Below, one piece after another: positions 46,640 through 60,048 of a stretch of 64,000 nt of DNA. The stretch spans positions 55,091,111-55,155,110 of the forward strand of contig NC_060247.1 in NCBI RefSeq assembly GCF_921293095.1. The letters are read 5' to 3'. The position numbers were made by a program, and so were the translations under genes. The stretch comes from Ischnura elegans (taxonomy: Eukaryota > Arthropoda > Insecta > Odonata > Coenagrionidae). Under the pieces are notes generated by a model that saw only the letters and a list, made by a program, of their open reading frames with translations, was not told the origin of the DNA and made no database searches. Numbering within the stretch: the stretch's first letter is position 1; every line of letters begins with the position of its first letter.

Positions 46640-46880
46640 TTAAGTAAATGGTAAAAAGGTTGAGAAATATTATCGTTGGTTGACCAAGTACAACTTCCTG
46701 AAATTGTGACCATGGTAATATACTTATAATGGTAATATATGTTAATAGTTTCTACTATTAACGATATAATAGATCGAGATAATGGCTCCTCATTGCAAAA
46801 TAATTGTAAGCATTGTTTCTTTTTTCAACCTCCGATGGGCTTTGAACTGAAGACGAATTGATTGCTTAAAAATTATTTCG
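46640..46880. repeat. duplicated segment, copy B
   Basis: Partner of 45480-45850; it lies directly beside the mariner relic, so it may be part of a shared element or flank. Confidence 0.6.
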
Positions 46881-46899
46881 TTGCTAATTATTGTGCACA

Positions 46900-47618
46900 C
46901 TTGTAGTGTCCTTTCGACATCATCACCTCGGCGATTGAGGAATCGGTCGGGCCTATGGATAAGCTTTACTATACCTTCTTCGTAGGATGTTGGCGCCGAC
47001 GACTTCCAATGAAGTTTGCCTTCGTTCTGAAGCTCACCGTCCTTTTGAAAACGCTTCCCTCCAAGCCATTTCTTAATTTTAGCATAAAGATTGAAGGCAC
47101 ACGCCTCTAGGTCGGCGTTTCACGGCTAGCGATCGAAAATATCCTGTTGAAATTCCTCAAGGAGCAGTTGGGCTGCATCAGCGCTGAGATGATCAGATCA
47201 CTGGATCAGAACACTTCCAGAAGGTAACATGTCTCTTTTTTTGTTTTGATTAGGAATAGACGTATTGTTTTACACGATTAACCACTCTATCCGCAGTGCA
47301 TTAATAAGTTCTATTTAATCGGAATAAAGGTCAAAACAATACAATAGGTTTATACATGTCAATTCTGAAGCCATTCGGAGTATTTTCTGGGTGTCGCTCC
47401 GCAGTGCACACTTGGCGGGAAAAATCAATTGATGCAGTGTTGTTAACGAGATTGTCACTAACCTGATACTAAAAACCTAGGGTCAGAAATGGCTTTAGCG
47501 TGTGGTGCGGAGGACGTGCAGTTGCCCTATTCGCGCAGTACCCACCTGTCGCTTGCACGTTGTCTTTGCTCAGCGATCGTAGGCTGAAAAAAACCACCCT
47601 CGTATTATAAAAAAGAGG
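46900..47618 (-). pseudogene. mariner transposase remnant
   Basis: The minus strand reads LLLEEFQQDIFDR, AKIKKWLGGKRFQKDGELQ, SYEEGIVKLIHR and GDDVERTLQV, in the order found in mariner transposase C-termini. Stops and frameshifts break it. A typical mariner terminus (TACGAGGGTGGTTTTTT reading inward) lies at 47601-47617. Only the C-terminal third is readable; the catalytic acidic residues are not. Confidence 0.65.
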
Positions 47619-49143
47619 TCGACATTGGAATTGCTAAAACCGGCAAAGAATAAATTTAGAGGATGAAATATTCAAAACGGCAGTTGATACCGTTCATTCA
47701 TAGAAAAAGCATGAAAAGTAGTGATTGACAGTGAAAGAGGCGGTGAAAGTTAAATAGGAACATCTGAGGAGAATGTGAACTATCCAGTCATTTACGACAT
47801 AGGCTTGCATTCGGATGATAAGGAAATTAAAAGCTGAATTACATAAGCCAAGAGTTTTTTTGGCTGAATTTTGACAAGATTAAAAAAATACTTGGTCCAC
47901 AAAATTTTTGGTAGAATCATCAAGATAACGGAAAGTAGAAAACATGTATCGGAAGTTAGATTAAGATATGAAAAGCAGCGCTGGATGCGGTTAAAAGTGG
48001 AAGTGGAGAGGAAAGAGTGCATTAGTATTACGTAATTTGGTGATAATTTATGGAAAGATAAGAATGCAGCAGTGTTGCTGACTTCAACCTCCATTCATGA
48101 CTTGATGTCTTGTCGCTTTTTTGCTTGACAAAACGGAAAATACATCCACTTCCACCAAATGCAAATCCAGCAACCTTATGATGATTGGCTAAGAAATTTC
48201 AGTACTGTGCTTCATGAAAAAAACTGAGGCTACTCTGAGACCAAGAAAAATTTTCCCCCTTATGCGTTCTCAATGGACAAGGAATAGATTGAATTGTCAT
48301 TAAAAGCATATCGCCTTATAAATTCAATATTCACAGCGCAGATTTGTTGTGCAATATTCAAAGAGAACTTTAAAAAGTACCATTTAGATCCTTTTCAATA
48401 ATAGCAGTTAAACTATCCGAAAATATTTTCCTTCCTCCATGATTAAGTTCAAATGATCAACTATGTGTTACTCTCTCTTCTCTTGAAGCCTTAAGTCTCT
48501 TCGAGGCTCTCTCTTCTCTTGAAGCCTTAAGTGCTTCGCATTTCTTTTCCAGACTGTAGTCTTTAGATCTCATGAAATAACTTCTATCCCTAGGATTTAA
48601 GTGGAGATGATAATTTTCATACTAAATTTTCTGCATTGCCCAGACTTACTGTTAGAGGAAGAATAAATAAATACAATACGCTTCGAAGTTCAAGTTATTG
48701 GATCGAAAGCTTACATCGTAGATCGAAAATAATAAGAAAGGGCTAAGCACATATTACTTTGCAGAAAATATCTGAGCTTAGCCTTTCGTGGAAAAAAAAG
48801 TCCTCAAGACTCGGAAAAAGATATCGAAACTCAGCTAATCCCTTAATTAGAGTGTTCCCTAAGTCTGCTGCGACTCCCTTTACTATAGCTGATTCCTTCC
48901 ACCTTAGACTTAACAGAAATCGAGTTCCTGTACAGCCTTGTTTTCTGAAACTGAGTCCACTCCTACGTCTTTCTTTTAAGGCGAAGCTAAAAATTTGAGA
49001 ATCTGCCTTACAAAATATGTGTTTCTCTTAAATTTTAATTGTTGTATCGTGTTATCCTGACTGAGATTAACTCCCTGATATATCATAATTCGTTTAAAAT
49101 CTCTTTAGTTATGACAGTTCATTTTCAACACGTAATAACGTAT
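47619..49143. other. intergenic, nothing firmly recognised
   Basis: A short direct repeat (CTCTCTTCTCTTGAAGCC, two copies at 48475-48530) is present. A 79-codon frame at 48759-48998 is not recognised. Confidence 0.35.
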
Positions 49144-50430
49144 AGTCATCATTATCATTGGTCAACAGTCGTAAGATTGATTTGACACTGCTCTCCACTC
49201 AATTCACCTATCAGCTAATCTTTTCACCCCTACTTTTTAATTCTCTTACATATCCTTCTTTACCTTTTCCATATATTTAATCGAGGTTTTCCTTTTCCAT
49301 TCTTCTCATTTACTTATCCTTCGACGGTTGTTTTCATCAGGACATCATATCTCAACACATGCCCAATTAGATTTTTTAAACTTTTTATCAAGGTTTTCAC
49401 AGGCTTCTCTTATGTCCTCATCTTCTAAGGGCTTCCTCCATATTTTGCTTACATATTCCGATTTTAGCCTATAATTATTCATTTTCACCATAAACCAATA
49501 TCTTAGTGATTATTTTCAGCTGATATCTACCAATAATCCTTCTCATATTCACCAGAAATTTCTCCATATACTTCTTTGACTCTGCCTTGAACGATGCGTC
49601 ATCAGCAAATCGCAGCATGCTGATTTTTTCTCCATATATCATTACTCCTGACACCTATTTTATTTCATTAAAAGCATTACAGTTGAAAGTGTGGCAAAAT
49701 AGGGGTGACTAAGCACATTCTTCTTTCGCTCATTATATAATTCTTGCTTCTGAACAAGTGGTCCCTAATATTATTAAAATTACCTGTTTTTTTCTTTATA
49801 ACTGTGTACGAGTCTCCCGTCAATGCAGAGAACCCTAATTTATTTCGGCATTCTAAGCGTTGAGTCCAATACACGTAGTCAAATGCCTTTTATGAGTCCA
49901 CAAACGTAACGAAATCGGGCTTGTTCTTCTCCATTATCTTTCCTAAGAGCTACTTTAGGGGCCACGATTGTTCCTTTGTGCCTTTGCTCTTTCTGAATTG
50001 GAATTAGTCCTTATCCAATTAATTCCGCTTTTCGTTTCATTCTGCTATGGATGATCATTGTTAATTTCTTAGACGCGTGTGTTTTCAGGTTTATAGCCCT
50101 AATATTTTTACACTTTTTCCCTCTTTCTCTCAGGAATTGGGATTATAATGTTCCTCTCGATGTCTCTTACTGCCCATCAAATCAGATCTTAAAATTGGGG
50201 CTTTCATATCTCTGTGTCAACTTCTCCTTTTTTAAGGTAGCCAAGACTGTTTCCGCTGAACAACTTCCAGATATTTCTTCCATCTCTTCACTTTGCCTTC
50301 GTTTTGTCAACGTTCTCCCAGCCGTATCTTTATCTGATACCTCGGAGTTACGTTGTCAGATTGTACACCGATCGTCCATTCAAAGAACCTTAATCGGGCC
50401 TTTAAAAACATAACTTCCGTTCATAATTTT
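49144..50430 (-). pseudogene. RTE-type LINE reverse transcriptase, degenerate
   Basis: Read on the minus strand, 49600-49630 encodes LRFADDA, the reverse-transcriptase catalytic box. Around it lie degenerate KAFDYVYWTQ and NMRRIIGRYQLKIITK segments typical of RTE elements. The 3' end has a short ATC-rich tail (49150). Many stops and frameshifts; inactive. Confidence 0.7.
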
Positions 50431-50839
50431 TCATCGCTTACCTCATGTTTAATACTACTGTGTATTTCGACGATTTGACCGTAGGAATTAATTTAATTCC
50501 TCCGTCTAGCCCTGAATTGACCAAATATTTCTCTCTGTACCATTTCAAGAACCTAATCAGTGACTTGTCGATTACATAATGCACTATCTTTGTACAAACG
50601 GTCTTATTTTAGCAGCGCTATCAAGATAGCTGTCCTGATTATCGGATTCAAACCGAAGTGATAAATACGATCTTAACATCTTCTACAATAGAGAACAAAA
50701 TGAACGAAAAAAACCTTTGTGGGACATCCCGATATCCCTGCATATTGAGCAATTCTTCCTTCGATAGAGGATACATAAGTCTCAACTCGAGGCAGATCAA
50801 TCCACTGTTCGATCATCCGTGAGTGAGGAACGGGTGATC
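50431..50839 (+). promoter_or_regulatory. upstream region of the carboxypeptidase gene
   Basis: About 400 bp before the start codon, presumably holding the promoter and 5' UTR. I see only a weak TATA-like ATACATAA at 50769 and no convincing initiator. Confidence 0.3.
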
Positions 50840-51157
50840 ATGAAGGGAACTTTCATCATTCTCGCGGCACTTTGCCTTGCAGCGGTCTCCGGTGGTTTGA
50901 TCAAGAAGAAAAAGAGCGATCTTTGGCTCCAGACGCTTCCAAAATGGGAGCCTCTCCCGGTGGTGGGAGATGTCGGCGAAAGACTGATCCTGACGCCCCT
51001 GATCCAACAGGGAAAAATTGACGAGGCAAGGGCAATGGCGGAAGTCAAGGATCTGTCGGACGATCCCGAGGTGCAGGCGATCAAGTCTTACTCAGGCTAC
51101 TTCACAGTCAATGAGACGTACAATTCCAACCTGTTCTTCTGGTTCTTCCCAGCAATG
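50840..51157 (+). CDS. carboxypeptidase exon 1 (residues 1-106)
   Basis: Signal peptide, basic pro-region (KKKK), LILTPLI and the start of the catalytic domain (SYSGYFTVNETYNSNLFFWF). Donor ATG|GTGAGT, phase 0. Confidence 0.95.
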
Positions 51158-54100
51158 GTGAGTGAATTCATCCTTTTCTCCTCCTTATTCATTCACCATA
51201 CTCGCCCAATTTTGAAGATAATTCAGTCTCTTAAAAAAAATTATAATCTGTGAAAGTAAGCATGTTCAAATTAAATGTTAAATGAAATAAGGGTGAAAAT
51301 GTGAGCTCCGTGCGGTCCATTCACGCTTCTGAGCTATTTAGTTCGTGGTACAGTCGGTTTATCGCAATTTTAATGATACATCGAGTGGGTGGCGTTAGTC
51401 CAAGCTTTGCCCACTCCTGGACACCACGACACCCTTTCGTACCATTATTTCCACTTGAGTTATGTATATCTGATGTTAAACGGAGAGATAGTGTGGAATA
51501 AACTCTGCACATATTCTCAAACGAGACGATTATCAATGAAACACGCCAACTGTTTTGTAACTTACACAAGATGACTTCAGTGTTTTTAGGGAACCACTAT
51601 CTGTAGACAAACCATGGCATTATTCTGGAAAATGCAAAAGTTTGGGAACTGAAGATCACTTCGGAGGAGTGGGAGGAGGTCTGCACCCAGATCCACGGTT
51701 TACTTGCCCTTTCTCTTTATTACAAACCTAAATCTGCCTCTGAACTCCCACATCATTTCCTCTACGAGTTCAACCAGACAGCTTTTTGTGATAAAAAAGG
51801 GATAAAAATTAATGCTTATTTTTTTAAATATCGAAGGTGCTAAAGTTATTTCTAAATGTAAACATGAGAACTCCAACTCTGGGAAGACGTAAATATTAAT
51901 GAGTTAGACTTCGAAATTTCCCGTCAAACTTGTGCATACCTAGTAAATCTGCATAGCATAGATGAACGAAAATATTTTTTTTTTAAACTTGCTATTGACT
52001 CATGATAGTTGCATAGGATACTTTATGACTACTTTTGGGTGTTAAGACCTGGATCTACAAGTATTATGTCTGAATTGCAAAATACGTGAAGCAATTGGTA
52101 CTCGTATTATGCAAAACAGAAGAAGAACCTTCCTTGGGCAAGTTGAAATTTCGAGATAAATGATATGGCTCTCTTGCATTTCATTAGTTCCGCATGTAAG
52201 CGTTTGACATGGTACAGACAGCGAGCCAATACTCATTACCAAATTTGGAAAGTGCACATGAAATACATAGCATATAACGAGAAAATACGTATACGTGTGA
52301 CAATATTTTCACTACTGCCAGCATTAAGCTGCCATGTCGCTTTCGCCAAGGCCATTTTCAAATCACATGATTCGGGAATGCTTTGAGGCAACAGGCGTCA
52401 TATGGCACCATAGAAAACATGCAATAACATATCCCCATTAACGCTTTCCATTGTTTGTTGGTTTCCCCATCAACAATGCGTGCAGCAACTAGGATTTATT
52501 TGCAGGAGTTGACCTGCGGCTGAGATAATTGGCGTTTACGGGAAGGACGAGTTAAAATGTTAGTGCGAAGGTACACGAGAACGCGAAATGAATTTTGCAC
52601 ATGGGGAAAAAATCGATACGGGAAAAACCTTGGTCACGTGACGAATCTGATAGGTCTGGGAAGCTGATTAAGACGATAGCATTGGTTTTCATGCTGATCA
52701 TTTCAGGCGTTCGTTATCATATCGTTAGTTTCGATAAAAATTTCATTAAACTCAGAAATAAAAGATAATTACAGGATTTAAATAACATATATTTGCAAGC
52801 ACATTTCCACTATGCATTATTACGGGAAATGAAAACTTTTCTGTTTCTATTTCCTATAACATTACTTAAGTTGGGTTTTCAATGTCGGTCTCGGCTTTGT
52901 GTTTCTTCATGCGGGCTATTGATTAAATTTACTCTGAGATCGGGAATGGTGGAGGGAAACTCAGGGTCGTCAAAAACCCTGCTCTTTACAAAAGGCTCCC
53001 AAGGGACTATGACTTTTAACTCCATCCGACCGACAAAATGAAATACTTGAAGAGTCTACCACAAAGTTCTCACGCAGGGATCAGACAATTCCCGAAAAAT
53101 ATATACCACCGCTGGTATTTGAGCCCATGTCCAAAGAGATCTTGGCCAGCAGTCAGGCTAATAGTATCACTCAAACGTGATCTTCACGAGTATCTAAATA
53201 GTGGTTATTATAAGATATAGATTCGAATTCTAGCCCATTCGTACATTTATTTCATGGAATAATCCAATATTGTTACCAGTTAGAAAGTTTTGCTGTCAAT
53301 TTTCAACTAAAATGAAATACGAAGAAGACAATTTAGACAGTATTTTAGTTAATTTTTAGTAGACATGTATAAGTTGATCGCAATAGATAATTCATCCCCC
53401 ATGAATCCCATTATCATTTCAGAACAATCCTGAGGAAGCCCCACTGCTCCTTTGGCTTCAAGGTGGACCTGGTGTGTCGTCCCTATTCGCGCTTTTCACA
53501 GAGAATGGTCCTTATTTCATCAACCCCGATAACAAGACCCTTTCTCTCAACCCTTATTCGTGGACCACGAATCACTCTGTCATCTTCTTTGATCAGCCGG
53601 TGGGCACAGGTAAATTGCTCACTCTGACAGCTCCAGAGAAAATGTCTAGTTAACCATCTTTAAGATACGACGGATAATATGATAAACGACTCTAAAATTT
53701 ATAAAGACAGCAAAATATGAAGCTTAAGATTGGTGTTTTCCTAACAGTAACCGTTCTAACCTAATCACCGTGCCCCATATGTACTAGACTGCTGGTCATT
53801 TTCACTTCATTTGAGTTATTTCTTAACAGCCAACCTTAGATGCAAGGAATAGGTGTTTGGTATGATTGTTTGGTATTGTTGTTTGGTATCAAGATCAATT
53901 CTGCTTTTGTTTTTTTAAATTTTGTATTTAGAGGTTCACCACTCTGTTGAAAAATGGCAAACTACGATTTTTCATAAGATGGATGGCATAATATTACGCT
54001 CGTAACACGCAATTTGGTAAAAACTTAAATTCTTAAAAATAATTATAAATGTTTCCAATAGTATTAAAATTAAACTCATGAGAAAAATTAATTTTAGAAT

Positions 54101-57100
54101 TTCGACATAATCTCAGTTTTTATATTACCGTAAAATATCTTAATCGTAAATTTTAGTGGAAAATTAGCGGAAATATATACATATTATCAATTTAAATCAC
54201 TTTAAAATAAGCATTGGTCTATTAGGAGACTGAATCAATAAGGATCAGTGCTACCGGTGTTCAAATAATTCAAAACAATTAACATTCAATCAAATTATTA
54301 TAAAATTAGAGAATCTGCAAAACAATTAGCATTTTTAGGACACCTTGATATTAAAGTTGCTAATGCTAGTGCATTAGGTAAAACATTGATATTATTCCCT
54401 GGAATAACATTTACGTAGGAATTCATGATAAAAAAAAATACGGAATTTTTCCCGTAACTTTTGACTGCTGAATGGCAAGTTTCAGTCACTTGATTATTTT
54501 ATCATGTAGAAATCAGAGGCAATTTCATTTGAAAGCCCGAAAGAAAGAATTGTAGATAAATTTTACACAATATTCAATGATATAGATTTATTCACTTGTA
54601 ATCACAAGATAACGTCGTGGCAATATCATCAAAACTAAAGCCGATGGCAGCAGTAAAAATTTCGTAGTTCCAATTTCACCTTCATGTCAGGTTGAAAACA
54701 TAGAAAATAGATCTTATATCAACTACGTATATTATTGGGCAAAATATTTTGTAGCAATTATTTCATGCTAATTTCATTTTTTCCCTTAGATGTAGATAAG
54801 AGTACATGGGGCTGAACATGAAGGGATCATTTTTAGCACAATATAATTAACTTGCTAGGTATGAATGATAAACTCCCGTGAAAAATGTGCGTAGGTGTAA
54901 ATATTTTCTTATTTAACCTTAGCGTGTATGTATTTCGTGTTTTTGAGATCTTTCCAATAAGCTCCATATGATGTACATTATTTCCAAATAATAGTGTGGA
55001 AGATATCTAACTGGAATTATTAGAGAAATCATAAAATAACTGAAACAGCTTTTTGTAATTCTCCTTATTACCTCGTAATTGTGATAAATGTATGAAATAT
55101 AGCAATCATCGAAAAAAAGAAATGTCGAGTCCAATAAACAGAAAACATTCTGTTGCATCTTAAAATGAAAGCCTAAGATCGGCCTGAAGGGCTTAAGAAC
55201 CTGATCAACGATTATGCCTCGAGGCTAGTTCGTGGAGACTGCTCTAACATGATGTGCAAAGTGTAATTGGTTTCCGGCTAGATAGTTTACATTCAAAACT
55301 GGTTTTATTGACCGAAAATGAGTTTTGGGTGTATCGGCTTAGCAGGATAAAAGATGAAGTGTATCGACCAATATAAATTAATGAAAATTTGAGGAAAGTA
55401 ATGCGGTCATATTTTTAAATACGAGGTAAGAGGAAATTACACTATAGGGATAATTTTCAACGGTCCGAAGATCACGTCTGCCTAATTTTATATGATTAAA
55501 AGGAAATCAAAATAGGAAGTGCCTTTTTATACCATGTTACATTTGGAATAATATAACTGTCTCTCAAAAAATTACTTGATTATTTTTCCTTATGTTACTA
55601 CTTATTATACTTCGTTCACCGTTTTTTCCATATTATGCACAAAAATGCATCAGTTAAGTAAATTAAGAACGAAAATTTTAAAATAGCTTGACTCAACCTA
55701 CATCACTATAACTAATAGCTTCATCCTCGAAGGGAAGTCAGATATAAGAACCGTACATCACTGCAAATTTGTTTCGATTAATAAGAGACAAGTAGCTCTC
55801 AACACCAACACGTTAAAATCAATAAAGAATCATACCGTCCAAACCATTTCACGATCATCCTCCGCAGTAGCGCAACTTAGCTCATTTAATTTTGGACGAA
55901 TTTACAATAATCTTTCAGAGAAAATTTGAGGCTGACTGAAAATTAAGGTGATGTTATCAAGAGGAATGTCATGGCTATGCGTGAATATCTATTGCATGAA
56001 AAACTCTTTAGCATATAAAATTATTGTTTCAATCACTTAACTATGAATTGTTTCTTTGCAATTTATATTGGAGAACCACATGGATATCAATATAAAAACA
56101 ATTTATAACGAATTATACTTTTGAACACTTAGAGAAGAAATTCATAAAAAATATTACTTAAGAATAACAGAGTATACGATTTCTGTTCATGTAATAATTT
56201 AAACCAATTCATGTATGGATGTATTTTATTTTGTTATTTATAACTCAAAGAAAATTGTGTTTTTTGGTTCAATAAAGGGTTATAATCATCATCTCCCTCC
56301 TTCTTGAAATAGGTTTCAGTTTCACTGACTCAGACGACGGCTATGCAACGGAGCAAGGACAGGTTGGGCAGAACATGCATACAGCTCTTGTCCAGTTCTT
56401 CACAATGTTTCCAGAATTCAATTCCAACCCATTTTACGTGACCGGCGAGTCATATGCTGGTAAATTTAAAACTTTAGAGGCCAATCATTGATGATCAGTA
56501 TCTATTTATTCAATTTTCATTTCCTGTCTCGGTAATTTTCACGTCTCTTTATCTTACAGGTAAATACATTCCGGCTGTTGGTTATGCTATTTACAAAAAT
56601 AACCCAAACTCCGACATCAAGATTAACCTTCAAGGTAAATATACATACATCTTGAATTGTATTATTAATAACTAATGCAGTAATGCAGCAGTTTTTTTTG
56701 ATCAATTTCTTTAATTATATCCTCTGACTAGTTCATTCAACAGATTAACTGTTGAAATTAACATTTTTTAATAATTTGAGTAAATACGAATACCACAACT
56801 TTGATCCAAAGATTAATATTAGTAGTAAAATAATTAATATATAAAATGCCGACTGCGGAAATGATGTAGAGAGAAGGGTACGGATTAAGACGCGTTCAAG
56901 ACAGGACCCGACTAATGAGGGTCCTCTTAGGGCTACCTGGACCCGTCCGCCATGAATAATGTTGCCAGCCAGATCAACGCATCGCGGAAACTCATACATG
57001 TATGGCTCTCGGATTATTTACAACGTTCATTTTGTGTCAGTTTAACACTGTAAAGTGTACCCTTGTTTACCTAAATTACATATATATTCTTCAATTAAGA

Positions 57101-59098
57101 CACTTCGAAACGTTCCTCGACGAGGTAAATAACATAAAAAAACCGGAGCTGGGCAGAATCACAGTATACAAAAAAAGATAAAAAACACTCACAGTACTGA
57201 ATTTTCGGTGGCGCATTACCACCTTCCTCAGAGTTAGTGGTTATTTTATGTACATAATTTAAGAAATATATTACCTACCGCCAATTATAATTGAATATAA
57301 AGGCACCAGAATTGATTTTTCGGTTGGCAAGGCGAATCATCATGGGGAAGGAGACTTTATAACCTATTTCTATTGGATTTAGTAATTACATAAAATTTAA
57401 AATTTCATTCCAGACAATTAGCAGTTCCACCCAATCTCATACGTTTAATATTTAGTTTAGAATCATAATCATCGCTTATTAGTAGCAGCTATTTACACAA
57501 AAGATGAGGCACCAAACGCTGAATTATTTGATCTTCCCTCTATGTTAGGTAATGATGATAACATCTTCTTCTTCTTCTTACTCAAATAGGATTAGCTATT
57601 GGAAATGGCATGACGGATCCCGAGTCAATGATTCCTGAATATGCTTCTCTTATATACGAGGTGGGCCTCATAGATGACAATGGAAGAGGAGTGATTCAAA
57701 ACTACCAAGACCTTTGTGTTCAAGCCATTAGGAGTGGAAATTGGATGAACGCCTTTGAGGTGAGCTATAATGACATGTATAAGCGAGGTATCAACCCCAG
57801 TGACATTTCTTCTCATTAGCTATCGATTTTCGGTAACATGAAAATATTCCTAAGAATAAAATCAATTTTGTCTGTATTAAAATCCTTAAAAATGACAATA
57901 AGCGCGAATATATTTATCTATACGGGCGGGAAATCACAAAATATTTGGCCTTAAACATATTTCTTCCGAGAAAACAAGGCTTTTGCTTCGCATTTTCCCA
58001 CAAAATATTTTTCAAACTATTTTGTCATATTTCATGCACCATTTTATTATTCTCGGTATGCTCTATTCCGTCGTTTTTATTCGTATTCAAAGTAATTTTC
58101 TAAATATTTACGCATATGTACTTTTGTGAAATTGATCACCCTTCTACTGTAATAACTCTCAGTACAACTATTATTAACGATAAGAAATGAAGCCGCTCAG
58201 ATACATTAACCAATAAAATACCACAATACAATGCTTGTGGAATTTTCTAATTCAATCTGCCGTAAATATAACGATAATTAGTATTTATGAAGTTTCAGGC
58301 ACGTCTTAAAAGCGACAGCTATTCACAAAAAAGCGTAAATATCCGGAATCTCAAACGGTTTGTGTATTAAGGTTATTGGTCTAGAAGGCATGTCTTTTTT
58401 GCATCGCGAATAATTAAAAAAAGCCTTTTAATAATTTCTCCAACCACATGAATGAAAAATCTCCGACAAAATCGCTGAATCGTAAAATTTCATTCTCGCC
58501 ACTCTGCCACAAAATGTTCACAAACACATAATATTAACAATTTTTTAATTTGGTATGCATCTGATTTCAGTATTGGAGTACAATCCTCGGTAACTTCATG
58601 GAACTCAGTGGATACTCTTTCATCTACAACATTTACTACGTAGACGACCCTGCGACGGGCGGCAGCGTACCCGACTTCGTCCAGAGCGAGAGGACGAGGA
58701 AAGCCATGCACGTTGGAGACACGATGTACTCATACGTCGGCACCGTTTACAGCAAACTGGAACCGGATATCATGAAGTCAGTAAGGCCTTGGGTCGAGGA
58801 GCTCCTGAATTCCGGTCTCAGGATAATGTTTTACAACGGAAACTTCGACGTGAGCGTCGGGTACCCTCTCTCGAGGGGAATGTTCAAGAAACTCCAATTC
58901 GATGGAGCTGACGAATATAGGATAGCTAAGCGAGAGATGTGGCGCGTTGGAGGGGAACTGGCCGGTTATTACAAGAAAGGTGGGACCTTCATGGAGGTTA
59001 TGGTCAGGAACGCGGGGCACATGGTGCCAACGGACCAGCCAGTTTGGGCTCTGGACCTCATAACCCGTTTCTCAAGGAACTTAGACCTATCAAGCTGA
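50840..59098 (+). CDS. secreted serine carboxypeptidase (S10, vitellogenic carboxypeptidase/CPVL type), six exons
   Basis: Joining 50840-51157, 53423-53609, 56313-56459, 56560-56634, 57590-57759 and 58571-59098 gives an open frame of 474 residues, the normal length for CPVL-type enzymes. A signal peptide (KGTFIILAALCLAAVSGG) starts it. The S10 substrate-binding motif LLWLQGGPGVSSLF and the nucleophile box GESYAG (Ser 215), Asp 392 (NGNFDV) and His 449 (GHMVPTDQP) form the catalytic triad. Such enzymes remove C-terminal residues from peptides at acidic pH, in lysosome-like compartments, yolk bodies or secretions. Nothing is missing, so the gene is probably functional. ATG 50840 is preferred because the leader follows it directly. 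Confidence 0.95.
51158..53422. other. carboxypeptidase intron 1, nothing recognised
   Basis: Intron without identifiable element; overlapping short frames at 51301-51574 are on both strands and unsupported. Confidence 0.5.
53423..53609 (+). CDS. carboxypeptidase exon 2 (residues 107-169)
   Basis: Encodes NNPEEAPLLLWLQGGPG, the oxyanion/substrate-binding segment, then TENGPY, LNPYSWTTNHSV and FFDQPVGTG. Acceptor tcatttcag, donor G|GTAAAT. Confidence 0.95.
53610..56312. other. carboxypeptidase intron 2, nothing recognised
   Basis: 2.7 kb of AT-rich intron with no transposon termini or exon-like frames. Confidence 0.5.
56313..56459 (+). CDS. carboxypeptidase exon 3 (residues 169-218)
   Basis: GFSFTDSDDGY, then FFTMFPEF and the nucleophile motif VTGESYAG. 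Acceptor ttgaaatag, donor G|GTAAAT. Confidence 0.95.
56560..56634 (+). CDS. carboxypeptidase exon 4 (residues 218-243)
   Basis: A 75-nt exon encoding GKYIPAVGYAIY and IKINLQ, the family's 'GKYvPa.a..I' segment. It lies 100 bp after exon 3; both flanking junctions are phase 1. Confidence 0.93.
56635..57589. other. carboxypeptidase intron 4, unassigned GC-richer patch
   Basis: A GC-richer patch at about 56860-57000 differs from the rest and may be a transposon fragment. I could not classify it. Confidence 0.35.
57590..57759 (+). CDS. carboxypeptidase exon 5 (residues 243-299)
   Basis: GLAIGNGMTDPESM, then YASLIYEVGLID, typical of the family after the nucleophile domain. Acceptor ctcaaatag, donor GAG|GTGAGC, phase 0. 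Confidence 0.95.
57760..58570. other. carboxypeptidase intron 5, nothing recognised
   Basis: AT-rich, no features seen. Confidence 0.5.
58571..59098 (+). CDS. carboxypeptidase exon 6 (residues 300-474)
   Basis: Largest and most GC-rich exon. It holds the cap-domain end, VRPWVEELLNSGLRIMFY, Asp 392 and the His 449 loop, ending in TGA. Acceptor ctgatttcag. Confidence 0.95.
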   Translation, partial: YWSTILGNFMELSGYSFIYNIYYVDDPATGGSVPDFVQSERTRKAMHVGDTMYSYVGTVYSKLEPDIMKSVRPWVEELLNSGLRIMFYNGNFDVSVGYPLSRGMFKKLQFDGADEYRIAKREMWRVGGELAGYYKKGGTFMEVMVRNAGHMVPTDQPVWALDLITRFSRNLDLSS

Positions 59099-59502
59099 GA
59101 GCAAAAAAGGAAATATGGCATAAAATTTTGCATGGACCAAGAACGAATTCCATGTTCCAATGATCTCAGAATAAGTGTTGCTGGCTGTGATTATAAAGAC
59201 GATCGGGGATGTGTCCGTTTGATCATAATCATCGGCCTTGAATCAGTGGCGAATCTAAAGGAATCTAAGAAAGTATTCTCGCCTATAGGCCATTTTAAAA
59301 AATTCCGTATGATTTATAAGACTTATGTGAAATAATAACCGTATAATTCCAATTGCATGTCATTATACCTTTTCAAGGTTATTCAAGTTTGTATCACTGT
59401 TTCCTGTATATATGCCTAAATGTATCAGGATATATTTATTTTCCGCCCCGTATCGCCAACCTTTGGGACATTCACAGAGACCAGGAAGCGTTGAAGAGAT
59501 TG
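59099..59502 (+). other. 3' flank of the carboxypeptidase gene
   Basis: Probable 3' UTR and flank. I found no canonical AATAAA before the repeat copy begins, so the transcript end is unknown. Confidence 0.4.
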
Positions 59503-60047
59503 TTATTCAGTACTAAATATATCAGTGTTCATAAATATAATGCATGTAGACTATTGATTATTCAAATACCTACATATTTGAGCTTCATTTTTAATATGAT
59601 ATATTTTATCTATACGAATATGATGTAATTTTAATATATGGGTGACGGAAAGAGGAATTTAATAGCGTTCTAGAATTGCCTAGAATTTGCTAATATTTAT
59701 GGAAGCGCTAACTACTCCTAGTCACTTAGTGGTGCCACATTTGAAATCACATGCTATTCTGTCCCTCCCACAAACTTCACCTCCCTTATCTATAAATTAA
59801 GTTTGTTTCGTGTCAGCCTGTCTTCATTTTGACAGTCACACCTTAAGGTCAAGTGCTAAAGGGATGGAGTTTGGTCCATTCGACGTAGAATCTTTACACG
59901 GATATTTTAGACTTGGTCCCACCTCTGTAGCTTGACCTAGCGTAAATTTTCTAGCAAAAAACTTAAAGAAATGGACCAAAAAAGCCAGCCCACTAAACGG
60001 GAGAAAGCCACAATTTATTCCTGTCTCCCCACTGCAGTGGTTATCCC
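59503..60047 (+). pseudogene. dispersed repeat, copy 2, with broken open frame
   Basis: Homologous to 41362-42091. The TATA box and the ATG (59864) are kept, but the frame meets TGA at 59933-59935, and later indels break it further. The copy ends at 60048, exactly where the retrotransposon LTR begins, in the middle of sequence that continues in copy 1. Confidence 0.75.
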
Positions 60048-60048
60048 T

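Noticed and set aside
48759-48998. 79-codon frame (+)
   Set aside because: Basic, low-information text; no family or splice context.
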